Below are positions 26,462 through 36,049 of a DNA stretch of 64,000 bases, piece by piece. Positions within the stretch are counted from its first letter, which is position 1, and every line of letters starts with the position of its first letter. A model generated the notes under the pieces. That model ran no database searches and was not told the DNA's origin. It saw nothing but the letters and a program-made list of their open reading frames with translations. Both the position numbers and the translations under genes were made by a program. The DNA lies in NCBI RefSeq assembly GCF_029024105.1, contig NZ_CP118963.1, positions 62,001-126,000 on the forward strand. The letters are read 5' to 3'. Source of the stretch: Acinetobacter lwoffii. Its GTDB lineage: Bacteria > Pseudomonadota > Gammaproteobacteria > Pseudomonadales > Moraxellaceae.

Positions 26462-27597
26462 AATTTTTAATGATCAGCAGTTTTTTGCCATCGGTACTCA
26501 ATTTTCGTGGCAAGTTATTAGAAGCGATTTCTGCGCACGGCTATGAAATTCACATCATGGTGCCTGAATTCGCATCATTCCCCGAAGAACAGCAAAAACT
26601 GCAAGCCCTTGGCTATCATCTGCATGAAATTCCCATGCAGCGCACTGGCACCAATCCGCTGGCGGATTTAAAACTGTTAAAACATATCTATCGGCAAATT
26701 CGTCAAATTCAGCCTGAGTATGTGCTGTCCTATACTATTAAACCTGTGATTTATGGCACGCTCGCGTCATGGCTGGCGAAAGTACCGCATCGTTTTGCTT
26801 TAATTACTGGTCTAGGTTATGCCTTTCAAAATGTGGAATCTGGCAAGCGTAGTCTGTTTCAAAAGCTGGTGCATGGCTTATATGCGCAAGCGCTCAAACG
26901 TAGCGACAAAGTCTTTTTCCAAAACCCTGATGATTTAAAGCTTTTCCAAGACATGCATTTGCTTGATGCCAATAAACCCACTGTAGTAGTGAATGGTTCA
27001 GGGGTAAATGTACAAGACTTTGATGTCATGCCTTTACCGAAAGATGATGCAGGCGTGGTCAAAGCCTCATTCTTGCTCATTGCACGGCTTTTGGGGGATA
27101 AAGGTGTGCGTGAATATGCTGAATCGGCACGTATCATCAAAGCACAATATCCTGAAGCTGAGTTTCATTTGGTCGGTTGGATTGATGATAATCCATCTGC
27201 GATTTCGCAAGCCGAACTCGATACTTGGATTGCAGATGGTCGCCTCAAATATTGGGGCAAGCTCAGTGATGTCCGTCCTGCAATTGCAGCATGCTCAGTG
27301 TATGTGTTGCCCTCCTACCGTGAAGGCACGCCACGTACGGTATTAGAGGCGATGGCTATGGGACGGGCGATTATTACCACCGATGCACCGGGCTGCCGTG
27401 AAACGGTATCGCACGGTGTGAATGGTTATTTGGTCGGAGTGAAGTCTGTAGATGATTTGGTGCAATGCATGCAATACTTTATTGAGGATCCAAAACTGAT
27501 TGAGCATATGGGACAGCGTTCGCGAGAAATTGCGCTGAATAAATATGATGTGCATCAAGTGAATAAGCACATGCTGGCTGAAATGGATATTCATTAA
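26458..27597 (+). CDS. GT4-family glycosyltransferase, PglA-like
   Basis: 379 residues from ATG 26458, overlapping the preceding stop (ATGA); an earlier in-frame start at 26443 is less likely. SSFLPSVLNFRGKLL at the start, GLGYAF at about 120, LLIARLLGDKGVREY and SYREGTPRTVLEAMAMGRAIITTDAPGCRE show the branch that includes PglA, which adds the second sugar on a bacillosamine-type first sugar. Since itr-qhb-gdr genes lie just downstream, that role fits here; this is inference. Confidence 0.88.
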   Translation: MKFLMISSFLPSVLNFRGKLLEAISAHGYEIHIMVPEFASFPEEQQKLQALGYHLHEIPMQRTGTNPLADLKLLKHIYRQIRQIQPEYVLSYTIKPVIYGTLASWLAKVPHRFALITGLGYAFQNVESGKRSLFQKLVHGLYAQALKRSDKVFFQNPDDLKLFQDMHLLDANKPTVVVNGSGVNVQDFDVMPLPKDDAGVVKASFLLIARLLGDKGVREYAESARIIKAQYPEAEFHLVGWIDDNPSAISQAELDTWIADGRLKYWGKLSDVRPAIAACSVYVLPSYREGTPRTVLEAMAMGRAIITTDAPGCRETVSHGVNGYLVGVKSVDDLVQCMQYFIEDPKLIEHMGQRSREIALNKYDVHQVNKHMLAEMDIH

Positions 27598-27629
27598 AGG
27601 CGATTTACCCAATTTTAGAGGCGATCCAG

Positions 27630-28169
27630 ATGACCTTAAAATATATAAAAAGTGATTTATACCGTTATACCAGTCATGTCAGTTTTAAAACTTTTTTGAA
27701 AACTTATTTTTTCAATCGCGGTTTTAATTTTTCATTTTGGCTGCGTTTAGCCAGTTCAAAAACTGTATGGGCAAAGTTGGCTTATCCTATTTATTATTAT
27801 AAAAAAAAGCAGTACGGCATTGATATTCATACCACGACTCAAATTGGCTACGGCTTGTTTATTGGGCATGGCGGGCCGTTGGTCGTTAATCCGACAACTG
27901 TGATTGGCAATAATGTGAATTTATCGCAATTTACCACCATTGGTGCAAATGGCGGCCGTCAAGCCGCAGAAATTGGCGATAATGTTTATATTGGGCCCAA
28001 TGTCTGCATCATTGAGCATGTCAAAATTGGCAATAATGCCACTATAGGTGCAGGAAGCGTTGTGACGAAAGATATTCCTGAAAATGCAACTGCGGTGGGA
28101 AACTATGCGAAGGTGATCAGCATGAATAATCCGGGTCAGGCAGTCAATCGTCGTTGGACAGATTTCTAA
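27630..28169 (+). CDS. Serine-acetyltransferase-like acyltransferase
   Basis: 179 residues. An N-terminal helical part (about 1-60) precedes a left-handed beta-helix (TTQIGYGLFIGHGGPLVVN, GDNVYIGPNVCIIEH, IGNNATIGAGSVVTKDIPE). GHGG holds the family's catalytic His. Similar CysE-like proteins in polysaccharide loci acetylate sugars rather than serine. A 154-bp gap follows before the first itr gene. Confidence 0.87.
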   Translation: MTLKYIKSDLYRYTSHVSFKTFLKTYFFNRGFNFSFWLRLASSKTVWAKLAYPIYYYKKKQYGIDIHTTTQIGYGLFIGHGGPLVVNPTTVIGNNVNLSQFTTIGANGGRQAAEIGDNVYIGPNVCIIEHVKIGNNATIGAGSVVTKDIPENATAVGNYAKVISMNNPGQAVNRRWTDF

Positions 28170-28262
28170 ACGGATATATGGTGTGACAGCTTTTAGAATG
28201 GGGAATACTTGAGTCCCTTTGACCGTTGAAATATTTTACAAATCTGATGGCTTTGGACAGGG

Positions 28263-28268
28263 TATAAT
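28263..28268 (+). promoter_or_regulatory. Possible -10 element upstream of itr-qhbB-qhbA-gdr
   Basis: A perfect TATAAT in the 154-bp gap, 56 bp before the itr start. No good -35 lies 16-18 bp upstream, so this is only a candidate internal promoter. Confidence 0.25.
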
Positions 28269-28323
28269 CATTGCTAGAAATGAATATTGACTCCGCCATT
28301 TTATCTAACCTCAAGAGTGAACC

Positions 28324-28932
28324 ATGTTAAAGCGCTTATTGGATATCGTGATTGCATCATCTGCGCTGGTGCTGCTGTCTCCTGTATATGCTTTTGTGGC
28401 ATATAAGGTGCGAAAAAATTTGGGTTCACCCGTGTTGTTCTGTCAGGTGCGTCCGGGGCTCAATGGCAAACCTTTTGAAATGATCAAATTCCGCAGTATG
28501 AAAGATGCGGTTGATGCACAAGGTCATTCCTTGCCTGACAGTGAGCGTTTAACACCCTTTGGTCAAATGCTGCGTTCCAGCAGTTTGGATGAAATGCCTG
28601 AACTGTGGAATGTGCTTAAAGGCGAGATGAGTATTGTCGGACCACGACCACTGCTGATGGAATATTTACCCCTCTATAATGAGCAACAAGCCAAACGTCA
28701 TAACGTGCGTCCGGGCATCACAGGGTATGCTCAAGTGAATGGCCGCAATGCCATTTCATGGGAAAAGAAATTTGAGCTAGACACATGGTATGTCGAAAAC
28801 CGTTCATTATGGCTCGATTTTAAAATCATGCTGAAAACGGTACAAAAAGTATTGTCTAAAGATGATATTAGTGCCGAAGGTGAAGCGACCATAAGTAAAT
28901 TTACGGGTACTTCGGAGCCTAAAGATGACTAA
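28324..28932 (+). CDS. itrB: Initiating phosphoglycosyl transferase, PglC/ItrB-like
   Basis: 202 residues, a small monotopic phosphoglycosyl transferase. One N-terminal re-entrant hydrophobic helix (about 5-25) is followed by MIKFRSMKDA, the DE pair in SSLDEMPELWNVLKGEMSIVGPRPLL, and RPGITGYAQVNGRN. It transfers sugar-1-phosphate from the UDP-sugar to undecaprenyl phosphate. Being next to qhbB, qhbA and gdr, it very likely uses UDP-QuiNAc4NAc or a related 4-acylamido sugar. It overlaps qhbB by 8 bp. A second initiating transferase lies at 42745. Confidence 0.85.
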   Translation: MLKRLLDIVIASSALVLLSPVYAFVAYKVRKNLGSPVLFCQVRPGLNGKPFEMIKFRSMKDAVDAQGHSLPDSERLTPFGQMLRSSSLDEMPELWNVLKGEMSIVGPRPLLMEYLPLYNEQQAKRHNVRPGITGYAQVNGRNAISWEKKFELDTWYVENRSLWLDFKIMLKTVQKVLSKDDISAEGEATISKFTGTSEPKDD

Positions 28933-29581
28933 GCTCTATGCAATTTATGGCGCTTCAGGCTGCGGGCGCAGTTTAATGCCTGTTGCACGTCAGCAATTAG
29001 CACGTGAAAGCGATGCTTCAGAAATCGTATTTATTGATGATGCCTTGGAATCGGTTGCAGAAGTAAACGCTCATCGTGCCATGAATTACCTCGCATTTTT
29101 AAATGAAACGGCTTCAGAAAAATACGTACAAATTGCCATTGCCAATAGTCATGTACGAGAAAAGATCGCTCAGCGTTTAAAGATGGATGGCATTCAGCTT
29201 TGGTCGATCATCGCGGACAATGTAGTTCTAATGGATCAGCTTGAGCTCGATGAAGGCTCTGCTTTAAGTCCATTTGTCACCATTGGCTCAAATGTCAGAA
29301 TCGGTAAGTGTTTTCAAGCCAATTTATACAGTTATGTTGAACATGATTGTGTGATTGGGGATTTCGTTACTTTCGCGCCAGGCGTAAAATGCAACGGCAA
29401 TATTCATATACACGCGCATGCCTATATTGGCGCGGGTGCGATGATTAAGCAGGGTACACCCGATCAGCCACTCATCATTGGCGCAGGTGCGGTTGTGGGT
29501 ATGGGCGCTGTTGTCACTAAAAGTGTGCCTGCAGGCGCAACAGTGGTGGGAAATCCTGCCCGTATTGTGACGAAAAAATAG
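28925..29581 (+). CDS. qhbB: PglD/QhbB-like sugar N-acyltransferase
   Basis: 218 residues. An N-terminal Rossmann-like subdomain (YAIYGASGCGRSLMPVAR) binds the UDP-sugar; the C-terminal half is a left-handed beta-helix with catalytic His in YVEHDCVIGDFVTFAPGVKCNG. This is the PglD architecture, acetylating the 4-amino group of the UDP-4-amino sugar. The Acinetobacter locus names for this group are QhbB or WeeI. It follows itrB and precedes the aminotransferase by 35 bp. Confidence 0.86.
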   Translation: MTKLYAIYGASGCGRSLMPVARQQLARESDASEIVFIDDALESVAEVNAHRAMNYLAFLNETASEKYVQIAIANSHVREKIAQRLKMDGIQLWSIIADNVVLMDQLELDEGSALSPFVTIGSNVRIGKCFQANLYSYVEHDCVIGDFVTFAPGVKCNGNIHIHAHAYIGAGAMIKQGTPDQPLIIGAGAVVGMGAVVTKSVPAGATVVGNPARIVTKK

Positions 29582-29616
29582 ATTTTTAAACTCGATTTTG
29601 GGACTAGGAAAACTCC

Positions 29617-30786
29617 ATGTTAAACAGTGCATTTGAACCTTGGCCAAGCTTTACTCAAGCAGAAGCCGATGCGGTATCAAAAGTCCTTTTATCTAATAAG
29701 GTGAATTATTGGACTGGTCAAGAATGCCGTGAATTTGAAAAGGAATTTGCACAGTTTGCAGGAACCAAGCATGCAGTTGCCGTGGCCAATGGTACAGTTG
29801 CGCTGGATGTAGCACTCAAAGCCTTAGATATTGGCGCAGGCGATGATGTGATTGTTACCTCACGTACGTTTTTAGCTTCGGCAAGCTCGATTGTGACTGC
29901 AGGTGCCAATCCTATTTTTACTGATGTAGAGCTGGATTCACAAAATATCTCACGCTGTACCATTGAAGCAGTGATTACGCCGAATACCAAAGCGATTATT
30001 TGTGTACATTTGGCAGGCTGGATGTGTGATATGGATCCGATCATGCAGTTGGCTGAGGAAAAAGGCATCTTCGTGATTGAAGATTGTGCTCAAGCACATG
30101 GTGCAAAGTACAAAGGCAAATCAGCAGGTTCAATCGGTCATATTGGTGCATGGTCCTTCTGTCAGGACAAGATCATGACCACAGGTGGTGAAGGCGGCAT
30201 GGTCACCACCAATGATGAAGATCTTTGGAAAACAATGTGGTCGTACAAAGATCACGGCAAAAACTTTGATAGCGTGTATAACAAGCAACATCCGCCGGGA
30301 TTCCGCTGGCTGCATGACTCATTTGGCACCAACTGGCGCATGATGGAAATGCAGGCGGTCATTGGCCGTTTACAGCTCAAACAAATGCCAGAATGGACTG
30401 CAAAACGTAATGCCAATATGGCGCGTATCCAAGCGGCGTTTGAAAATAGTCCGTATTTTACTGTAGCAAAACCATCAAACGATTATGTGCATGCAGCCTA
30501 TAAATGCTATGTGCAAGTGAATACTTCAGCCTTGCCTGAAGACTGGTCGCGTGATCGCATTATGGCAGAAATCAATGCATTGAATGTGCCTTGTTTTAGC
30601 GGCTCGTGTTCAGAAGTGTATTTAGAAAAAGCATTTGATGGTACACCTTGGCGTCCTGCGCAGTCTTTACCGCACGCTAAACAGCTCGGTACAACAAGCT
30701 TAATGTTCCTTGTACACCCAACATTGTCTGAGCACAGCCTGCAAAAAACCGTGGATGCGATTCAAGCAGTGATCGCAAAAATCTAA
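29617..30786 (+). CDS. qhbA: PglE/QhbA-like PLP-dependent sugar aminotransferase
   Basis: 389 residues of the DegT/DnrJ/EryC1/ArnB family. The cofactor region reads IEDCAQAHGAKYKGKSAG and the PLP-binding Lys is in SFCQDKIMTTGGEGGM, near residue 188. It converts the 4-keto sugar made by Gdr to the 4-amino sugar, with glutamate as amino donor. The 4-amino group is then acylated by QhbB. Same operon as itrB, qhbB and gdr. Confidence 0.88.
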   Translation: MLNSAFEPWPSFTQAEADAVSKVLLSNKVNYWTGQECREFEKEFAQFAGTKHAVAVANGTVALDVALKALDIGAGDDVIVTSRTFLASASSIVTAGANPIFTDVELDSQNISRCTIEAVITPNTKAIICVHLAGWMCDMDPIMQLAEEKGIFVIEDCAQAHGAKYKGKSAGSIGHIGAWSFCQDKIMTTGGEGGMVTTNDEDLWKTMWSYKDHGKNFDSVYNKQHPPGFRWLHDSFGTNWRMMEMQAVIGRLQLKQMPEWTAKRNANMARIQAAFENSPYFTVAKPSNDYVHAAYKCYVQVNTSALPEDWSRDRIMAEINALNVPCFSGSCSEVYLEKAFDGTPWRPAQSLPHAKQLGTTSLMFLVHPTLSEHSLQKTVDAIQAVIAKI

Positions 30787-30848
30787 ACTAGAAAATCGCG
30801 TATAATATGCGCTCTCATCCGCTTTATTGACCCCCATTTGAGCATCTT

Positions 30849-32693
30849 GTGAAAGACATTATCCGTTCTATAGCATCATTACCGCGTCGCCAAAAACAAA
30901 TCGTTTTGGTGCTGATGGATATCTGTGTTTTACCGTTAATGATGTGGCTGGCATATGCCATACGTTTGGCACGTCCCAATGTTCAGGTCATGCAAGGACT
31001 GGATGCTTGGTATATCTATGTCGGTATTTATGGAATTGCTATTTTTGCATTGCTCGGTATTTACCGTGCGATTGTACGTTCATTTAATGAAGACTATTTA
31101 CTGCGGATTTTAATCGGAACATTTATTCAAATCGTGGCCTTATATACGATTAAAAAATTGAATGTTGCATTTATTCCCATGAGTATTCCACTGATGTATG
31201 GCTTTATGCTGTTTTCATACATGTGGTGGAGCCGTGCCGTCATTCGCTACGCTACTCTTAAAACTTTTGCTAAAAAGCAAAGCCGTAAACGTGTGGCGAT
31301 TTATGGCGCAGGGCTGGCAGGTCAGCAAATTGCCGCAGCTTTAAACCGTTCAGATGATTATTTACCTGTGTGTTTTATTGACGATAAGCGCTCCTTACAA
31401 GGTCAGTCACTGAGTGGTTTAAAAATTTACGCCCCACATCGTGCAGCTGCCAAGTCGGGTAAATTTGGCATTGAAGAAGTATTACTTGCCATGCCCTCTG
31501 TTGGACGTGCGCGTAAAAAAGAGATTATTGAGTCTTTTGATACGGCAGATGTCAAAATTATGGAACTGCCAGGGGTAACCCAACTGGTCGATGGTCAAGT
31601 TAAAGTTTCAGATATCCGTGAGGTAGATATTATTGACCTATTGGGCCGTGATCCTGTACCGCCGAAACCTGAACTGTTAGAAAAAAATATTAAAAATAAA
31701 GTGGTCATGGTGACAGGGGCGGGCGGTTCAATTGGTTCTGAGTTATGTCGTCAGATTGTGAAGCATCAGCCTAAAATGCTGGTGCTGTTTGAAATGTCTG
31801 AATTTGCTTTGTATTCAATCGACCGTGAATTGCAGGCTTCTGATATACAAATTATTCCAGTGCTGGGTTCTGTCACCAATCAGCAAAAATTAGAACGTAT
31901 TATTCAAGAGTACAAAGTGCAAACGGTTTATCACGCTGCAGCCTATAAACATGTGCCACTTGTTGAAGCAAACCCATTTGAAGGTATTTATAATACGTCC
32001 ATTGGCACACAGCGTAGTGTAGATGCAGCGGTGAATCAAAATGTTGAAACCTTCGTTTTAATTTCAACAGATAAAGCGGTACGTCCAACCAATGTTATGG
32101 GTGCGTCCAAACGTATGGCAGAATTGTATTGTCAGGGCCTAGCGTCGACGAATCCAAAAACTCAAATTAGTATTGTGCGCTTTGGCAATGTACTTGGTTC
32201 GTCAGGTTCTGTCGTCCCTTTGTTTAAAAAGCAGATTGCTCAAGGCGGGCCTGTTACAGTAACGCACCCAGAGGTCACTCGTTACTTTATGACCATTCCT
32301 GAAGCTGCGCAATTGGTAATTCAGGCGGGTGCGATGGGGACTGGTGGTGATGTATTTTTATTGGATATGGGTGAGCCAGTTAAAATAGTAGACTTAGCTA
32401 AACAAATGATTCGTTTGAGTGGTTTTCGAGCAATAGATGAAAATGGTATAGGTGATATTGAGATACAATTTACAGGTTTACGTCCGAGTGAAAAACTATA
32501 TGAAGAGTTGTTGATTGATGCGGAAAATGTACAAAAAACAGATCATGAACGGATATTAAAGTCTTTCGAGAAGTTTTTTACCTATGCTGAAATGCATGAC
32601 ACTTTTATTCAGTTTGAAAAATACTCTCAACATGAAAATTTGAGTGACTTGTTTGGTCGATTGAAACACTATGTTGATGGGTTTAGACATTAA
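30849..32693 (+). CDS. gdr: UDP-GlcNAc 4,6-dehydratase, PglF/WbpM-like
   Basis: 614 residues from a GTG. The N-terminus has about four transmembrane helices (to about 125), then a CoA-binding-like Rossmann part (VAIYGAGLAGQQIAAAL), then the catalytic SDR domain with VTGAGGSIGSELCRQI and the STDKAVRPTNVMGASKRMAE segment, where the usual YxxxK Tyr is replaced as in the long WbpM/PglF class. It makes UDP-4-keto-6-deoxy-GlcNAc, the precursor for QuiNAc4NAc-type sugars. The last 350 bp are clearly more AT-rich than the start, which may mark a recombination joint. Confidence 0.92.
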   Translation: MKDIIRSIASLPRRQKQIVLVLMDICVLPLMMWLAYAIRLARPNVQVMQGLDAWYIYVGIYGIAIFALLGIYRAIVRSFNEDYLLRILIGTFIQIVALYTIKKLNVAFIPMSIPLMYGFMLFSYMWWSRAVIRYATLKTFAKKQSRKRVAIYGAGLAGQQIAAALNRSDDYLPVCFIDDKRSLQGQSLSGLKIYAPHRAAAKSGKFGIEEVLLAMPSVGRARKKEIIESFDTADVKIMELPGVTQLVDGQVKVSDIREVDIIDLLGRDPVPPKPELLEKNIKNKVVMVTGAGGSIGSELCRQIVKHQPKMLVLFEMSEFALYSIDRELQASDIQIIPVLGSVTNQQKLERIIQEYKVQTVYHAAAYKHVPLVEANPFEGIYNTSIGTQRSVDAAVNQNVETFVLISTDKAVRPTNVMGASKRMAELYCQGLASTNPKTQISIVRFGNVLGSSGSVVPLFKKQIAQGGPVTVTHPEVTRYFMTIPEAAQLVIQAGAMGTGGDVFLLDMGEPVKIVDLAKQMIRLSGFRAIDENGIGDIEIQFTGLRPSEKLYEELLIDAENVQKTDHERILKSFEKFFTYAEMHDTFIQFEKYSQHENLSDLFGRLKHYVDGFRH

Positions 32694-32742
32694 TATGAAT
32701 TTTATGAAAAAAAAGCCCTTTATTAGATGCAGAACATAAATA

Positions 32743-34011
32743 ATGTCAAAAAAAATATTTTCTAACTCACTTTGGATGATGTCTGAAAAGTTGGTCTCGA
32801 TATTTGGTCTTATATTTGTGACTTCATTTGTAGCTAAATATATTGGACCAGAAAATTTTGGAAAGTTAACTTTCGCTAGTTCGATTTTTGCAATTATTCA
32901 AACGATTGCAATGTTTGGTTCAGAAAATATTATTTTTCAAAAAACAGCCAAAGATCGACGGTTTGGTGAATATATTATTGATTCAACTAAAATTATTCGT
33001 GATTTTATGTATGTTTCTTTATCTTTGCTTACTTTAGTTTATATTTATTTTTTTGCTGATCAGCTTACGTTTATCTTTTCTGTCGCTACGAGTATTGCGA
33101 TATATTTTGCAGTTCATGATGTATACATTATTTACTTTAATGCTATTTTGCAATCTAAGATTAATGCATATTGTAATATTTTTGCTCTAATGATCTCTTT
33201 GCTTGTACGCTATTTTATTGCAAAATTTCAACTCGCTGTTGAACTATTAAGTGTACCGATTATTCTAATTACTATAATACCTTTTTTTATTCGAAAATAT
33301 TTATTTAATAAAGTTAAATTGGAAAAAGTTTATGTTACAAAAGAGCGAGTAAATAGATATCGTAAATTTATGCTTGGTATTGGTCGTAAACTTATTTTTT
33401 ATTCTTTGTCAGTTGCAGTATTTACAAAGACATCACAGTTATTTCTTGGTTTGAAATCTCAGTATGACCTTGGGATTTATACTGTAGCAATGACTTTGGG
33501 TAATAGTTTTTACTTTGTGCTCGTTGCTATTATTTCATCTTATTTTACTCAAATTTATATAGAAAAAGACTTCGAGCAAAGCCAAAAAATGGTTGCAAAG
33601 TTAAGTGTAATGATTGTTGCTATTTGCTTAGCCGTAATGGCTTTTTTTGCTGTGACAGGACATTATATTGTTCAGTGGCTATATGGGGCTGAGTATGTAA
33701 GTGTTGATGAAATTTTACTGTTTACTGTCGTGGTTACGCTATTTTCGGGTTTATCTACTGTCGCAGAAAAGTATTTATTGAAATTTAATGCATATGATTA
33801 TTTAAAGAAAAAGACACTATATCTAGTTGCTTTTAATCTTGTTCTAACAGCGCTATTTGTTCATTTATGGGGGCTAAAAGGAGCGATTATTGCAATTTTG
33901 ATTACAGAAATCATGTCTTATACTGTATTTAACTATTTTTATCGCGAGGGAATGATACTTGATACTCAAAAGCGTATTTTTTTATTATCAACATATAGAA
34001 ATGAGAAATAA
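32743..34011 (+). CDS. wzx: Wzx-type oligosaccharide flippase (second copy)
   Basis: 422 residues with 12-14 hydrophobic segments. It starts SLWMMSEKLVSIFGLIFVTSFVAKYIGPENFGKLTFASS, the typical Wzx opening, and differs strongly from the flippase at 21810. Very AT-rich, like the following genes, which is common for wzx/wzy of the variable core. It probably serves the unit built by the module-2 glycosyltransferases. It begins 49 bp after gdr. Confidence 0.9.
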   Translation: MSKKIFSNSLWMMSEKLVSIFGLIFVTSFVAKYIGPENFGKLTFASSIFAIIQTIAMFGSENIIFQKTAKDRRFGEYIIDSTKIIRDFMYVSLSLLTLVYIYFFADQLTFIFSVATSIAIYFAVHDVYIIYFNAILQSKINAYCNIFALMISLLVRYFIAKFQLAVELLSVPIILITIIPFFIRKYLFNKVKLEKVYVTKERVNRYRKFMLGIGRKLIFYSLSVAVFTKTSQLFLGLKSQYDLGIYTVAMTLGNSFYFVLVAIISSYFTQIYIEKDFEQSQKMVAKLSVMIVAICLAVMAFFAVTGHYIVQWLYGAEYVSVDEILLFTVVVTLFSGLSTVAEKYLLKFNAYDYLKKKTLYLVAFNLVLTALFVHLWGLKGAIIAILITEIMSYTVFNYFYREGMILDTQKRIFLLSTYRNEK

Positions 34012-34013
34012 TA

Positions 34014-34970
34014 ATGGTTAAGTTGAGTGTTATTATTCCAATATATAAAGTAGAAAGTTATATTGTTGATTGTTTGCAAAGTATTTGTTGTCAATTAATT
34101 GAAGGTGTGGAAGTCATACTTGTTAATGATGGAACACCTGATAATTCAATGTTTTTAGCTCGAAATTATATTTTGGAGAAATATTCAATTTTTTGTAAGC
34201 AGTTCGTATTCATTGATCAAGAAAATCAAGGGCAAAGTGTTGCTAGAAATAATGGAATTAAAATAGCGCAAGGAGAATATATTGCTTTTTTAGATTCAGA
34301 TGATTTGATTTCGATGGAGTATTTCTCCACAATATTTAATGTGTTGTTAGATGAAGAAGTAGATATAATTCAATTTAAGTCATTCAAGTTTGAAAATAAC
34401 ATTAATAATAAATATGATTTTAATGTAGGTATTGAAGCAGTAGGGAGTTTTTATAATAATAAATCACTTATGTTGGAACTGTTTAGTAAGTGTGCTTGGT
34501 TTCCATGGATGAATGTTTATAGAACAAGCCTCTTTCTAAATGAAAAATTTCCAGAAGGTTTCTATTTTGAAGATGCTGATTTAATACCAAAAATATTTTT
34601 TAAGGCAGAAAAAATACATTTTATAGATAATCGTCTATACTTTTACAGGGATAATAATAATGGAAGCTTAAAAGGGAAGAGTGCAGAAAATTTAGAAAAA
34701 ATTAAGAATAGTTATCATAATATTGTTTTAGTTTACTTGAATAGGTTACAAGATGATGAATTGTATTCTGCTGCATATATTTCAATGGTTGTAAAGTATC
34801 TTGTTTTTTTGGTGAAGAGAAAGAATTTTAGTGATTTATTTAAACAATATTCAAATGTAGATTTGACACATGTAAATAAAAAACTTTTGATGAGAGGAAA
34901 TAAATTATTTTATAATTTTGGTATATTATACATTGCTATTCTAGTTGTTTTAAAAGGAAATACATTGTGA
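34014..34970 (+). CDS. GT2-family glycosyltransferase
   Basis: 318 residues. The GT-A opening LSVIIPIYKVESYIVDCLQSI, nucleotide-binding VNDGTPDNS, and the metal-binding D-x-D region FLDSDD are clear (about 1-95). The C-terminal 100 residues are less conserved and end in a hydrophobic segment that may touch the membrane. Inverting transferase acting on the lipid-linked unit; sugar unknown. It starts 2 bp after the flippase stop. Confidence 0.92.
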   Translation: MVKLSVIIPIYKVESYIVDCLQSICCQLIEGVEVILVNDGTPDNSMFLARNYILEKYSIFCKQFVFIDQENQGQSVARNNGIKIAQGEYIAFLDSDDLISMEYFSTIFNVLLDEEVDIIQFKSFKFENNINNKYDFNVGIEAVGSFYNNKSLMLELFSKCAWFPWMNVYRTSLFLNEKFPEGFYFEDADLIPKIFFKAEKIHFIDNRLYFYRDNNNGSLKGKSAENLEKIKNSYHNIVLVYLNRLQDDELYSAAYISMVVKYLVFLVKRKNFSDLFKQYSNVDLTHVNKKLLMRGNKLFYNFGILYIAILVVLKGNTL

Positions 34971-36049
34971 AAAAAATTTGTTTTTTAACAAGTTGTATAG
35001 AAAGCACTGGGGGAACTGAACGTGTTTCAATTATGCTTGCCAATAAGTTAACTGAACTAGGATATGATGTATGCTTTTTTAATCTAATCGGAGGTAATAA
35101 AGTAAAATTTGAAATAAATAAAGAAATAAAAATTTATACATTAAACTTGCCCCCACATTCAACAAAAAAAAATTTTTTTAAAATTATATGTGGTTTAAGA
35201 AATTATATTAAAAGTAATTCCATTTCTACAATTATAGATGTTGATAGCATTTTATGTGTTTTTTCAACTATTGCAAAAATAGGATTGCCAGTACGGCATA
35301 TTTGTTGGGAGCATTTTAATTTTAATGAAGATTTAGGTGTTGCTTTTAGAGGGATAGGGCGGATATTGGCTGCAAGGTATGCAGATGTAGTTGTAACTCT
35401 GACAGAAAGAGATAAAGAGCTATGGAAAGAAAAATTAAAAGTAATCAATACTAATATGATTGCAATACCTAATCCTACACCATATGAGAGTATTGTAAAT
35501 GAACCACAACAAAGCTTCAAAACAGTTCTTTCAATAGGTCGTTTAACTTATCAAAAGGGATTCGATTATTTAATTGAAGCTTGGGCACTTGTGTGCGAAA
35601 AACATCCAGAGTGGCAATTGGTTATAGTTGGAAGTGGCGAAGATGAGCTTCAACTTAAGCAAAAGGTTCAAGAGCTAAATTTGGAAAGTAATATAAATTT
35701 TTTTGGACCAACAAAAGAGATTGAATCTTTTTATAGAAAAGCATCATTTTATTGTATGAGTTCCAGATTTGAAGGGCTGCCTATGGTTTTACTTGAAGCT
35801 CAGGCTTATGGTTTACCAATAGTTTCTTTTAATTGTGACACAGGCCCGGCAGAAGTTATCAAACAAGGCTATAATGGGATTTTAGTCGAGTGTTATGATA
35901 CACTAAAACTGGCAGATGCTTTAATTGAGATGATTATGATACAAAAAGATCAATTTCAGGAGGTCTGCAATAATTCTTTTCTAAATATTAAACGGTTTGA
36001 ATTGGATAGCTTGATTTCTCAATGGGTTGAAGTTTTAGGTGATAAATGA
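34967..36049 (+). CDS. GT4-family glycosyltransferase
   Basis: 360 residues from GTG 34967 that overlaps the previous stop (GTGA), with AAGGAA upstream. ESTGGTERVSIMLANKL at the start, SIGRLTYQKGFDYLIEAW, and SSRFEGLPMVLLEAQAYGLPIVSFNCDTGPAE as the donor-site signature; this resembles GalNAc/Gal-type alpha-transferases of the PglH/PglJ branch, but the donor is unproven. It overlaps wzy by 4 bp (ATGA). Confidence 0.92.
   Translation: MKKICFLTSCIESTGGTERVSIMLANKLTELGYDVCFFNLIGGNKVKFEINKEIKIYTLNLPPHSTKKNFFKIICGLRNYIKSNSISTIIDVDSILCVFSTIAKIGLPVRHICWEHFNFNEDLGVAFRGIGRILAARYADVVVTLTERDKELWKEKLKVINTNMIAIPNPTPYESIVNEPQQSFKTVLSIGRLTYQKGFDYLIEAWALVCEKHPEWQLVIVGSGEDELQLKQKVQELNLESNINFFGPTKEIESFYRKASFYCMSSRFEGLPMVLLEAQAYGLPIVSFNCDTGPAEVIKQGYNGILVECYDTLKLADALIEMIMIQKDQFQEVCNNSFLNIKRFELDSLISQWVEVLGDK

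Noticed and set aside
26859..27346. Overlapping ORFs inside the PglA-like glycosyltransferase gene
   Set aside because: Both are shadow frames; the GT4 frame has full motifs and operon coupling.
30795..30812. TATAAT-containing palindrome upstream of gdr as a promoter
   Set aside because: No -35 at a usable distance, and the gene fits read-through from qhbA; a small GCGTATAATATGCGC-type dyad may be chance.
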